In this document: piece after piece, positions 7,340 through 14,962 of the stretch | How the letters are laid out: every line of letters starts with the position of its first letter | How positions within the stretch are numbered: position 1 is the stretch's first letter | Origin: a virus | Direction: 5' to 3' (one strand) | Virus record (IMG/VR): IMGVR_UViG_3300030090_006247 | Span: 1 to 20,978 of that record | Length of the DNA: 20,978 bases | Made by a program: the position numbers and the translations under genes | Notes under the pieces: generated by a model | Databases searched by the model: none | Seen by the model: only the letters and a program-made list of their open reading frames with translations | What the model was told of the DNA's origin: nothing

Positions 7340-8794
7340 ATGCCTACAAGTTACGGTACTGGTACCGCCCTTCAGTTCTCGGACTCGACACAAAGACAAG
7401 TCCTTGAGCTAGGGTCTAAAATCCATTACTATAATCCTAACGCGACTCCCATTTTCTCTCTGTTTGGAATGAAGTCAGTAGTGACTCCAGTCCCTATTTT
7501 CGAGTGGATGGAAGACGAGTATATGATTAAAAAAAGTGAGAAGTTTAACATAACTTCTTCAGATGTTGCTGACACAGCAACAGGTGGTATAAACGGTCAT
7601 CACACAATCTTAATAGCTGAAAGACAAGCTCAAATGGAAATGTTTGAGGTTGGTGGTATTTACAGCGCAAGTGTTGCTGGTGGCTCTGCGGCTTTACAAA
7701 CTGATGTTACTCATTTTATTTGTATCGCAGTTGGTAAAGATGTGAATCATGGCAGTGCAACCGATAAAATGGCTCAGTTTCTTGGAGCGCATGCTCATTC
7801 TAGCCTCGATGCTTATAACGTAGAAGCTTGTGCAGACGGTTCAGACCTAATAACAGCAGATGCATCTGGTGTTTTAACTTTAGAATATGTTGCTAATGCA
7901 GGGTTATTTTACGACAATGGAACCGCAACATCATACTATGGCTATCAAACACATAGCTCAACTAGCGGTTTTGGTGAAATTACTTTTGCTGACGCTGATT
8001 ACTTTATGCGTGAAAATGGCGTTGCAGGTATTGCTGAAGGTTCAGCAGTAGGAACTGAAACTCGTAAAAAAGTTCGTAGGTTGAAAAACTGTACGCAAAT
8101 TTTTCGCGAGCCATATACAGTAACTGGAACCGCAAAAGCCGCAAAGCATTATGGTGGTTCGGAGTTAGCAAGGTTGCAAGCTAGAAAACTAGCAAAAATC
8201 AAAGGTGATGTTGAATGGGCTATTTTAACAAATGGCGCAATCTCTCTTGATGCAACCGCTGAAAACCCAAAACGTACTTTTCAAGGTTTTGATGTTAGTA
8301 GCACCGCAGGTGCAGTTTCATCCTTGAATGGCGCTAGCAATACCAATATGCAATGGGATTACAGTGCTGGTCTTTCTAACCTAGATGGTGTTTCAGAGTA
8401 TCTATTCCATGATATGGTTTCAGGTTCAATGAGAAAAACCGTATTTTGTTCTAATAAGTGGCTTGTACAACTTGTTGCCGCCACTAGAAGTGCTGATACT
8501 GGTTTTTACGATACTGGTGAAAAAACAGCAACTGGTCTAAGGGTTCGCTCTTACATGGGTCCAGTTGGTCAGTTAGACTTTGTCCCCCATCCATACTTAA
8601 ATGGTTCTTTAGAAGATTATGCAGTGGCGATTGACCCAGCGAACTTTTCAGTTCGTCCTTTGGCTGGTCGCGATATGCAACTTCGTAAAGACATTGTTAA
8701 GGATGGTCGTGATGGTCAAACTGATGAATGGCTAATGGAAGTTGGCGTTGAGATTCGTAATGAACAGACTCACGCTATCTTAAAGCTGGTCTAA
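7340..8794 (+). CDS. Major capsid protein
   Basis: This 484-residue protein would form the icosahedral shell, presumably with the HK97 fold. The N-terminus is MPTSYGTGTALQFSDSTQR, followed by LGSKIHYYNPNATPIFSLFG and TPVPIFEWMEDEY, a typical capsid entry pattern of an N-arm and then an extended strand. The middle (about residues 130-240) is Gly-, Ala- and Thr-rich and could be an inserted surface domain. Later features are a long basic helix (RLQARKLAKIKGDVEWAI) and a C-terminal strand with VEIRNEQTHAILKLV, which resembles the closing P-domain or A-domain strand in coat proteins. It follows the scaffold gene, has the best ribosome-binding site in the window and is followed by a hairpin. The family is not named; the role is well supported by position and pattern. 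Confidence 0.88.
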   Translation: MPTSYGTGTALQFSDSTQRQVLELGSKIHYYNPNATPIFSLFGMKSVVTPVPIFEWMEDEYMIKKSEKFNITSSDVADTATGGINGHHTILIAERQAQMEMFEVGGIYSASVAGGSAALQTDVTHFICIAVGKDVNHGSATDKMAQFLGAHAHSSLDAYNVEACADGSDLITADASGVLTLEYVANAGLFYDNGTATSYYGYQTHSSTSGFGEITFADADYFMRENGVAGIAEGSAVGTETRKKVRRLKNCTQIFREPYTVTGTAKAAKHYGGSELARLQARKLAKIKGDVEWAILTNGAISLDATAENPKRTFQGFDVSSTAGAVSSLNGASNTNMQWDYSAGLSNLDGVSEYLFHDMVSGSMRKTVFCSNKWLVQLVAATRSADTGFYDTGEKTATGLRVRSYMGPVGQLDFVPHPYLNGSLEDYAVAIDPANFSVRPLAGRDMQLRKDIVKDGRDGQTDEWLMEVGVEIRNEQTHAILKLV

Positions 8795-8807
8795 AACCAA
8801 ATAATCG

Positions 8808-8833
8808 CTTGGGGGCGGGCAACCGCCCTCAAG
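8808..8833 (+). terminator. Hairpin after the capsid gene, GNRA loop
   Basis: An 11-base-pair stem (8808-8818 with 8823-8833, including one G-U pair) closes a GCAA tetraloop at 8819-8822. The arms are CTTGGGGGCGG and CCGCCCTCAAG, very GC-rich for this genome. Only three Ts follow directly, so it is a weak intrinsic terminator at best; it may act as a partial terminator, an RNA-processing site or a 3' stabiliser of capsid mRNA. The base pairing is directly visible; the function is inferred. Confidence 0.65.
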
Positions 8834-8852
8834 TTTGATAAAGGAATAAAAA

Positions 8853-9365
8853 ATGGCAGAATCATATAAAGATTCATTAAGAATAGATAATAACAATCAG
8901 GGCGTTGACTCAACACTAAGAACTGTTGTTTCTGGCGATGGCGATACTACCGGACTGCAACTAGAAGATGGAACAACTGGAAACGTAAAAGCATTGGGTC
9001 AAATAATAAGCACTGGTCATGTAACGGCTGGATACGGCATTATTGCTGGAGTAGAAACGGTCGATGCTGGTAATGGCTCAGGAAACGCGACAGCGCTTTC
9101 GTTAAATACATTAACATCGTTTGTTAATACAGCTACAAGCAAAAGTCATGTTAGCCTTGCAGATGGTACAGCGGGTCAATTAAAAATTATTTTTCACAAG
9201 GTGCTTGCAAATGCAGTTTCTCTTGTTGTAACCCCTGCAAATTTTGCAGCAGGTTCAACATTGACATCAGACGCTGCTTCAAGAGGGGTAATGTTGATAT
9301 TTGATGGTACAAATTGGCAAGTTCTTGGAGAAGTTACAGGGACTGCTGAATTTGTAATTGCATAG
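8853..9365 (+). CDS. Probable head decoration or head-fibre protein
   Basis: This 170-residue, beta-rich protein is low in charge and rich in Gly, Thr, Ala and Val. The N-terminal part (to about residue 75) is Gly- and Asp-rich and repetitive-looking (VSGDGDTTGLQLEDGTTGN). The C-terminal half forms a compact unit with HVSLADGTAGQLKIIFHK and then GVMLIFDGTNWQVLG, a pattern I associate with small virion surface proteins of aquatic phages. There is no signal peptide. The ribosome-binding site AAGGA lies seven bases before the ATG. Placement straight after the capsid gene and its hairpin suggests a protein added to the finished head. It could also be a small fibre or vertex protein. The stop overlaps the next GTG start. 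Confidence 0.6.
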   Translation: MAESYKDSLRIDNNNQGVDSTLRTVVSGDGDTTGLQLEDGTTGNVKALGQIISTGHVTAGYGIIAGVETVDAGNGSGNATALSLNTLTSFVNTATSKSHVSLADGTAGQLKIIFHKVLANAVSLVVTPANFAAGSTLTSDAASRGVMLIFDGTNWQVLGEVTGTAEFVIA

Positions 9366-9487
9366 TGAAAGAAATAACATACGGAACAGGGGCAACATCG
9401 TTTAGCGATGGCTCTAAGCGTTTAATAACAACGCTAAAAAAGAAATCTCGTGTTCGCAAAAAACGTAAAAAAAGAAAAGGATATTAA
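9365..9487 (+). CDS. Tiny very basic protein resembling the capsid N-terminus
   Basis: This 40-residue protein starts at the GTG of a TAGTG overlap. The N-terminal half reads YGTGATSFSDGSKR (residues 6-19), close to capsid residues 5-19 (YGTGTALQFSDSTQR). The C-terminal half is almost entirely Lys and Arg (KKKSRVRKKRKKRKGY). It could bind nucleic acid, or use its N-terminal half to take part in a capsid contact, but both are inference. The start is uncertain because it is GTG only; the long uninterrupted frame with strongly biased composition, its tight fit between neighbours and the capsid-like segment all argue that it is real. Confidence 0.6.
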   Translation: MKEITYGTGATSFSDGSKRLITTLKKKSRVRKKRKKRKGY

Positions 9488-9489
9488 CT

Positions 9490-9588
9490 ATGCCTTATGT
9501 TAATGGAGTAGAATATCCCTACACGCCTGAAGGCGTAAAAAAAGCAAGTAGGGCTAGAAAAAAATACAATAAAAATAAAAGAAAATAA
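9490..9588 (+). CDS. Tiny basic protein (MPYVNGVEYPYTPEG type)
   Basis: This 32-residue protein begins MPYVNGVEYPYTPEGVKKA and ends in a Lys/Arg-rich tail (RARKKYNKNKRK). The pattern of a short hydrophobic start, YPYTPEG and then a basic helix recalls small proteins often seen next to phage structural genes, whose function is unknown to me. It starts two bases after the preceding tiny gene and ends two bases before the next ATG, so it sits in the same transcript. A role in binding DNA or a virion protein is a guess. Confidence 0.6.
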   Translation: MPYVNGVEYPYTPEGVKKASRARKKYNKNKRK

Positions 9589-9590
9589 CA

Positions 9591-10508
9591 ATGCGCTATC
9601 AAGAAGCATATGAACTTATTGACGCAGGTGTGATTGCTGGTGGCATTGAATTACCTGTATCTCATAATTTAATTGAGATATATTTTGACCAAGCCATTAA
9701 AGATATTGCTATGCGAGCAGTAAGAAAAAAAGACTCGGAATCTTTTACTACAAGTAGCAAAGAATATATCTTTACAAATACTAATTACTCAGGACAAATT
9801 TATAAAGTAGAATTAGACAAGGTAGATGTGCCTTTTGTTGATGAGTCTGCGATAATATCTGATATAGCAGATGATGATGTTTCTAAGATTGGATACTACA
9901 TAAAAACAGATACGTCAACTGGTTCAATAACTGGAATTACAAGCGCTTCTCCTTCGGAGGTGACATCTGCATCGCATGGCTTAGCCACAGGTGATTATGT
10001 TATTTTTAGTGAAATAGTTGGTCACTATGTTACGTCAACAAAAATTTCGCGTTTAAATGGAAAAAGACTAGCAGTTACTAAAACTGCTGACAATACCTTT
10101 ACTGTAGCAGTTGACTCTTCAAGTGGAACAACCAGCTATTCAAGTGGAGGATTTTGGCAAGAAGATACTCATAAGCTTTATTTAACAAAAACTCCTGATT
10201 CTGGAGATACGTTAAAGGTTTTTTATTATGCAAAACCTGAAGCAAAGTCAAGTGTTGCTAGTCGGGTTGACCTACCTGAGCAGTTAATACCAGCGGCAAT
10301 TCACAACACTTTAGGTCATTTTTTAAATCTTGGAGGAAATCTTCAAGTTGGTAGCGGGCATATGGGATTATCTAAAAAGATAGAACAAGAATATATAGAA
10401 ACATCACGCGCAAAAGAACCAATGCCACATATGGTTCCAAATCCAATGCAAACTTTTGTTACTACTAGAAATGGTTCGATTGGTAATTTAACAGGGGCTG
10501 ATGATTAA
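9591..10508 (+). CDS. Head-tail connector or tail tubular protein with inserted domain
   Basis: This 305-residue protein has an N-terminal helical part, MRYQEAYELIDAG followed by LIEIYFDQAIKDIAMRAV, and a C-terminal part with LPEQLIPAAIHNTLGHFL that fits an adaptor or tubular protein docking on the portal. Between them, about residues 111-189, lies a separate beta-domain: SITGITSASPSEVTSASHG, ATGDYVIFS, LNGKRLAVTK, DNTFTVAVDSSSG. This matches the small FCCH-like domain known from ubiquitin-activating enzyme E1 (PF16190), which phage tail and neck proteins often carry; the link is by motif memory only. The flanking sequence resumes smoothly, so it looks like an insertion. Its stop overlaps the next start (TAATG). 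Confidence 0.65.
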   Translation: MRYQEAYELIDAGVIAGGIELPVSHNLIEIYFDQAIKDIAMRAVRKKDSESFTTSSKEYIFTNTNYSGQIYKVELDKVDVPFVDESAIISDIADDDVSKIGYYIKTDTSTGSITGITSASPSEVTSASHGLATGDYVIFSEIVGHYVTSTKISRLNGKRLAVTKTADNTFTVAVDSSSGTTSYSSGGFWQEDTHKLYLTKTPDSGDTLKVFYYAKPEAKSSVASRVDLPEQLIPAAIHNTLGHFLNLGGNLQVGSGHMGLSKKIEQEYIETSRAKEPMPHMVPNPMQTFVTTRNGSIGNLTGADD

Positions 10509-11161
10509 TGGCTACTTTTCAGGTAAGAATAGAAGATATAATTGGAGCAACATCAACTTTAGGTTCAGATAATACTGCCGCAAATGAACAGGCTATACAA
10601 GATGCGCTTCAGGATACTGCAAGCGACATTATAAATAAAGTAAGACCTGATATATTAATTCAATTCGCAACAAAATCTTCTAATGTGACCTCAAATCCAA
10701 TCGCAAGCAATGTTGAAAGTTCAAGAATATTGTTGGTTGAAAGAAGAGAAGATGACGATACGACAAGTTTATATGTTTCTTGTGTTTTTGCAGATGCTAC
10801 ATTGCATGGGAAATTGCAAAATCCGCATAGTATATATTTTGCAACAGATGAGTCTCCAAGGTGGACTTTTGAGAATAACGATGTTTATGTACAACCAAAG
10901 CCATCTTCTGATAATCCAGCAAGATATTATATAATGGAAAATCCTACAATAGAGCATGGTGCTAGTTCTGTTACTAAGTTTCCAGATGAGCTAGAACATG
11001 CGCTAGTTCTTGGTGCTAGCGCAAAGTTAAAATTAAGAACAATTACGTTTTATAACGAGGATGAAGACCCAGAGCTAGTATCTTTACATCGCGCTCAATA
11101 TCAGGAATTGCTAGCAGAGTACAATTCTGCGTTAGCGCCGTTTGTGTCTCGTGGTGAATAA
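10508..11161 (+). CDS. Neck or tail adaptor protein
   Basis: This 217-residue protein starts at the ATG overlapping the previous stop (TAATG). It contains a helical N-terminus (AANEQAIQDALQDTASDIINKV), a central beta-rich part with SIYFATDESPRWTFENNDV and VYVQPKPS, and a C-terminal helical pair with FPDELEHALVLGASAKLK and LHRAQYQELLAEYNSAL. The combination of a strand with VYVQPKP and a helix with EHALVLGA is common in phage connector and neck proteins. It lies between another connector-like protein and the nozzle candidate, so it probably forms part of the short tail. Its stop overlaps the next ATG by one base. Confidence 0.6.
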   Translation: MATFQVRIEDIIGATSTLGSDNTAANEQAIQDALQDTASDIINKVRPDILIQFATKSSNVTSNPIASNVESSRILLVERREDDDTTSLYVSCVFADATLHGKLQNPHSIYFATDESPRWTFENNDVYVQPKPSSDNPARYYIMENPTIEHGASSVTKFPDELEHALVLGASAKLKLRTITFYNEDEDPELVSLHRAQYQELLAEYNSALAPFVSRGE

Positions 11162-14100
11162 TGGCAAAACAAACCTATGTAATTAACGAGTTTCATGGGG
11201 GTCTAAACTCTAACTCAGACCCAAGAGACATCCAAAAAGGTGAATCCCCTAATGTTTCTGCTTCTATAGATAACCTTGGAAAATTAAGAACAATAGGCGC
11301 ATTTGATAAAGGGGACGCAAGTAATAATTCTACTTCTACAATAACTCATAAACATGGTTTGTTTGTGATGGGTAGCGACAGGCAAATTGACAACAGCGCT
11401 GCCGACGAAACACTTATTTTCCATTATGATTTTGGTACAAAAATAGATGTTTATGACAGTGACGGATGGCACGCTAGCGAAATAACAACACCTTCTAGCG
11501 CTAAGCCTGTATATTATTCTGCTGATGGAGTGCTAAGAATTAACGATGTTAATTTAGGTGGATTAGGTCGGTGGTATGGGTATATAAATAGGACTGTATT
11601 TGCATCCTTAGGTTCATCGCAAGCTATAGATGACTGGATAGATACAAACGCTTATCCCGCAACTCCCGCTGCTGGAAATTGTTTAATTAGCACTCCGTAT
11701 AAAGCAGATGATACTACTGGACCAAATTCTGCAAGAGGTGAATACAGAGGGGCAATCGGAAGTGCGCTGTTAGACACAAATGCTGTTAATTTAAGAGTTG
11801 GTGTTGCTAGTGTTTCCTCTGTAAAAACAGATGGAACTGCAATTAATGCAACGTCAGATACTGCAAAAGTTCCAAATGAAGCTGCTAATTACATGACGGA
11901 CTATAAAAATTATACTGGAGGCAGTAGCGACACATACGCAAATGCTGAAGATGTTTATCCTTTATTTTTGGATAATAACATTATGATGGGTGGAAAGGAA
12001 GGCTTTGATGCATATAATGGAGCATCAAATGAAGTAAAAGATGACGGTTCAGTATCAAACCTTAGCTATACTATAAATGATAAAAAATCTGTAGCGGTAG
12101 GCGTATATTTTTGGCAAGAAGAATTAGACAGACTTGATTTCATAACTGTTCAACTCGGAACAGATTCAAGTAATTATAGAGAATGGCAGGTTCCGTCATC
12201 AAAAATAGCCGTTGGGTGGAATATTCTTGTATGCGAGCAAGGTAGGCATACCTCAGAAACTGGCACCCCACCTATATATGGAGATAGCCATGTTCATTTT
12301 AGTATTACAGTTACGCAAATAAACGCCACAAATGGAAATGCAAATACAGATGTTCCAAAATTTTATATTAGCGGACCAGTTGTAGTAGACAATGTTGGAA
12401 GCGTTGGATATACTGAGGGTACTTATAGCTTTGCCTATACTTGGCTGTACGATGATACAAAACAAGAATCTATGCTGTTTACAATGCAAGACACTGATGC
12501 AAGCGATAGTTATGCTAAAGAATTAAATCAAGTTACAATAGTAGGCGCTCCATTATTATTTAATTTTGATATTTATATGAATCCAAAGCCAAGCGGTACA
12601 TATGGGCTAGACAAAAGAATTATTGGCTCTAGGATATATTACAAAAAAACTGATGATGACAATTATTATCTTATTGGCGAAACTAATTTTATAGATAAGG
12701 GGTTTAAATTTTTTCCTGAAGCCGAAACTTATGATTATTCTTTTGCTGATGTTAATGATACAACATCTAATTTAGATGAAGCAGTAGTAGTTTTAAATAT
12801 TACTCCTGAGTCAGCAAATGTTGTTGATAGCTGGAAAAGTTTAAATGGTTTTTTTCAAAAGGTTGATACTTTAGAAGCTAGATGGAAAACTGGAGTGGTT
12901 CAAGGAAGAAGGGCTTATATTGGAAATGTTCAGCAAGACAATGTTAATTATCCAGATAGAATGTTAAAAAGTATGGTCAATCGCTTTGACACATTTCCAA
13001 ATAAAGACAGTATTGTTGATGTCGCAGTTAGGGACGGAGAAAGTATAGTCAAATTAGAAGCGTTTGCTGATAGAATACTGCAATTTAAAGAAAAAACATT
13101 ATATATTATAAACGTAGCTCAAAATTCTGAGTTTTTAGAACATATTCACCCATTTAAAGGTATATCCCATGAATTTCATAGCACAAAAACCGACAAAGGA
13201 ATAGCATTCTTTAATGAGTATGGTGCGTATTTATATGACGGAAATAACGTAATAGACCTATTAGAAAGAAATGGGCAAGTAGTTATAAGCGAGGATACAT
13301 GGTTTGACTTTATAGATGCAAGTGACAATATTGCGCTAGCTTCTGTTGGGTATGCTCCTAAAAAACATCAAATAGTATTTATGAATAAATTTGCAGATAT
13401 ATATGTTTACAATTTAAAACTAGGCTCTTGGCATATTGGTGATAATTTAATGGATTACCATGATTTTGATGCTAGGCAAGTAACTAAGTTTGGCGTTAAT
13501 GGAAGCAATGAAATGTTTTTAATTGGCGGAACTAAATCGCAAATATCTAAATATACACACGTTTCTTCCCCTACTCATGACTTTACATACACTACAAAAG
13601 ATATTGATTTTGGAGACCCGTCAATAAGAAAAAAAGTATATAAAGTTTATATAACATATAGAACTGGCGCTAGCAACTTGCCTAATGTTTTATGCTCTTT
13701 TGACACAAATGGTGGCACTGCTTATGATAAAACATTTGCGGCTGGAACAAACTATTCTGAATATTTTAGCGGTCAAACAGGTTCATTTTTTTCATTAGAC
13801 CCTTCTACGGATTGGGCGGTAGCTGAATTAAAACCAACTACAAGCTCTCAGTCTAATAATATTAAGTCTTTTGCATTAAAGCTTGCCATTAATACAAATA
13901 TTCGCTCAAATACAGCTCAGGCAGGTCCAACTACAACTAGCATAACTTTGGATAGCGGCGCATCTGCTATTGATGATTATTATAATAATATGAGAATACA
14001 AACATGGAGTGGCACTGGGTTAAATCAAACGGCAAGAATTACAGATTATAATGGCTCAACAAAAGTAGCGACATTTACTCCCGGCTTTAGTCCAGCAGCA

Positions 14101-14193
14101 GATAGCACTACAAAGTTTATAGTTGGTCTTGTTCCTTCTGGTTTTGAAATAAATGATATTACTATAGTATATAGGATGAAAAGTGTAAAATAA
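11161..14193 (+). CDS. Large tail-nozzle-like protein with C-terminal inserted domain
   Basis: This 1010-residue protein, mostly beta-rich, starts MAKQTYVINEFHGGLNSNSDP with DIQKGESPNVSASIDNLGK. This is the entry pattern of the large tail tube or nozzle proteins of short-tailed phages (T7 gp12- or P22 gp10-type role): they cap the portal and form the DNA exit channel. Later parts contain repeated short beta segments typical of a beta-propeller-like body. Near the C-terminus, about residues 918-988, an apparent separate module (TSITLDSGASAIDDYYN, IQTWSGTGLNQTARITDYNG) interrupts the region ending SGFEINDITIVYRMKSVK. The protein begins and ends with one-base overlaps (TAATG) to its neighbours. 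Catalytic activity is not visible. The role is inferred from position, size and the N-terminal pattern. Confidence 0.65.
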   Translation: MAKQTYVINEFHGGLNSNSDPRDIQKGESPNVSASIDNLGKLRTIGAFDKGDASNNSTSTITHKHGLFVMGSDRQIDNSAADETLIFHYDFGTKIDVYDSDGWHASEITTPSSAKPVYYSADGVLRINDVNLGGLGRWYGYINRTVFASLGSSQAIDDWIDTNAYPATPAAGNCLISTPYKADDTTGPNSARGEYRGAIGSALLDTNAVNLRVGVASVSSVKTDGTAINATSDTAKVPNEAANYMTDYKNYTGGSSDTYANAEDVYPLFLDNNIMMGGKEGFDAYNGASNEVKDDGSVSNLSYTINDKKSVAVGVYFWQEELDRLDFITVQLGTDSSNYREWQVPSSKIAVGWNILVCEQGRHTSETGTPPIYGDSHVHFSITVTQINATNGNANTDVPKFYISGPVVVDNVGSVGYTEGTYSFAYTWLYDDTKQESMLFTMQDTDASDSYAKELNQVTIVGAPLLFNFDIYMNPKPSGTYGLDKRIIGSRIYYKKTDDDNYYLIGETNFIDKGFKFFPEAETYDYSFADVNDTTSNLDEAVVVLNITPESANVVDSWKSLNGFFQKVDTLEARWKTGVVQGRRAYIGNVQQDNVNYPDRMLKSMVNRFDTFPNKDSIVDVAVRDGESIVKLEAFADRILQFKEKTLYIINVAQNSEFLEHIHPFKGISHEFHSTKTDKGIAFFNEYGAYLYDGNNVIDLLERNGQVVISEDTWFDFIDASDNIALASVGYAPKKHQIVFMNKFADIYVYNLKLGSWHIGDNLMDYHDFDARQVTKFGVNGSNEMFLIGGTKSQISKYTHVSSPTHDFTYTTKDIDFGDPSIRKKVYKVYITYRTGASNLPNVLCSFDTNGGTAYDKTFAAGTNYSEYFSGQTGSFFSLDPSTDWAVAELKPTTSSQSNNIKSFALKLAINTNIRSNTAQAGPTTTSITLDSGASAIDDYYNNMRIQTWSGTGLNQTARITDYNGSTKVATFTPGFSPAADSTTKFIVGLVPSGFEINDITIVYRMKSVK

Positions 14194-14951
14194 TGGCTTT
14201 TAATAGACACGAAAGAACTCTTAGCGCAAAAAAATCAAGCGCTCCAATATTTACAAAAGGAGTACCCGATAATAGAGAGGGCGCAGATGGCGATGTAGCT
14301 TATGTAGACCTTTCTGGAATAGGAACAGTTCAATATGTTAAAAAAGACAATGCTTGGATACCAATTACATCAAAGTTTGATTTTTTTACACAAGGAGAAC
14401 AAATATCTCAATCAAAAACAATAGACGGTTCATTTGTTTCTCAATTAAATTTTTATTTAGATAAATTTAGAACAGATATTACCGATATGGTAAACACACT
14501 TACTGGTTCTTGGGCAGTGGGGTGTAATTTTGAAATAAACTATGCCCACACTGATGATACAATAATTAATTATTTAACTTTTAATACTAATTCAGCAACT
14601 TCTGGTGGTTCTGCAACCGTTACAGATAAATCTTTTCTTGTCCCAAGAAATTGTATCTTAAAAAATATAAATTTTGCGATAACAGTTGCAGATGCAAGTG
14701 AATCAGCTTATGTATTTGAGTTAATAGTTAAACATTATACACAAAATTCTGGAAGTATAACTACTGATTCAACAACAACTTTTACTGCAAGTACACCCTC
14801 TGGACAATCAATTAGGTATGTCGATGTAACATTAAATACCACAATGGATATTTCATCTTTATATCTTGTAACAATAAGACAAACCGGATTTCCAAGCAAT
14901 AATGCAGGAACAAAGCCGTCTAAAGCAACAGCATATTTTTCACAGATTTAG
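14193..14951 (+). CDS. Probable tail-fibre or fibre-adaptor protein
   Basis: This 252-residue protein has an N-terminal region, RHERTLSAKKSSAPIFTKG, then GADGDVAYVDLSGIGTVQYV, typical of phage fibre or spike attachment domains (eG-GD followed by a K-rich strand and an aromatic strand). A helical stretch follows (DKFRTDITDMVNTL), and the C-terminal half is beta-rich with many Thr and Ser, consistent with a small distal fibre domain. It is short for a host-binding fibre, so the receptor-binding protein may be this protein or another one outside the window. It starts at a TAATG overlap with the nozzle gene; its TAG stop overlaps the ribosome-binding site of the next gene. Confidence 0.5.
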   Translation: MAFNRHERTLSAKKSSAPIFTKGVPDNREGADGDVAYVDLSGIGTVQYVKKDNAWIPITSKFDFFTQGEQISQSKTIDGSFVSQLNFYLDKFRTDITDMVNTLTGSWAVGCNFEINYAHTDDTIINYLTFNTNSATSGGSATVTDKSFLVPRNCILKNINFAITVADASESAYVFELIVKHYTQNSGSITTDSTTTFTASTPSGQSIRYVDVTLNTTMDISSLYLVTIRQTGFPSNNAGTKPSKATAYFSQI

Positions 14952-14954
14952 GAG
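14950..14954 (+). promoter_or_regulatory. Ribosome-binding site overlapping a stop codon
   Basis: AGGAG at 14950-14954 begins inside the stop codon of the fibre-like gene (TAG 14949-14951) and lies eight bases before the ATG at 14963. It decides the start of the next gene. Confidence 0.7.
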
Positions 14955-14962
14955 ATATTAAA

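Noticed and set aside
10710-10957. Alternative frames on both strands inside the neck adaptor gene
   Set aside because: The main frame is coupled to both neighbours by TAATG overlaps and has typical composition; the alternatives have none of this.
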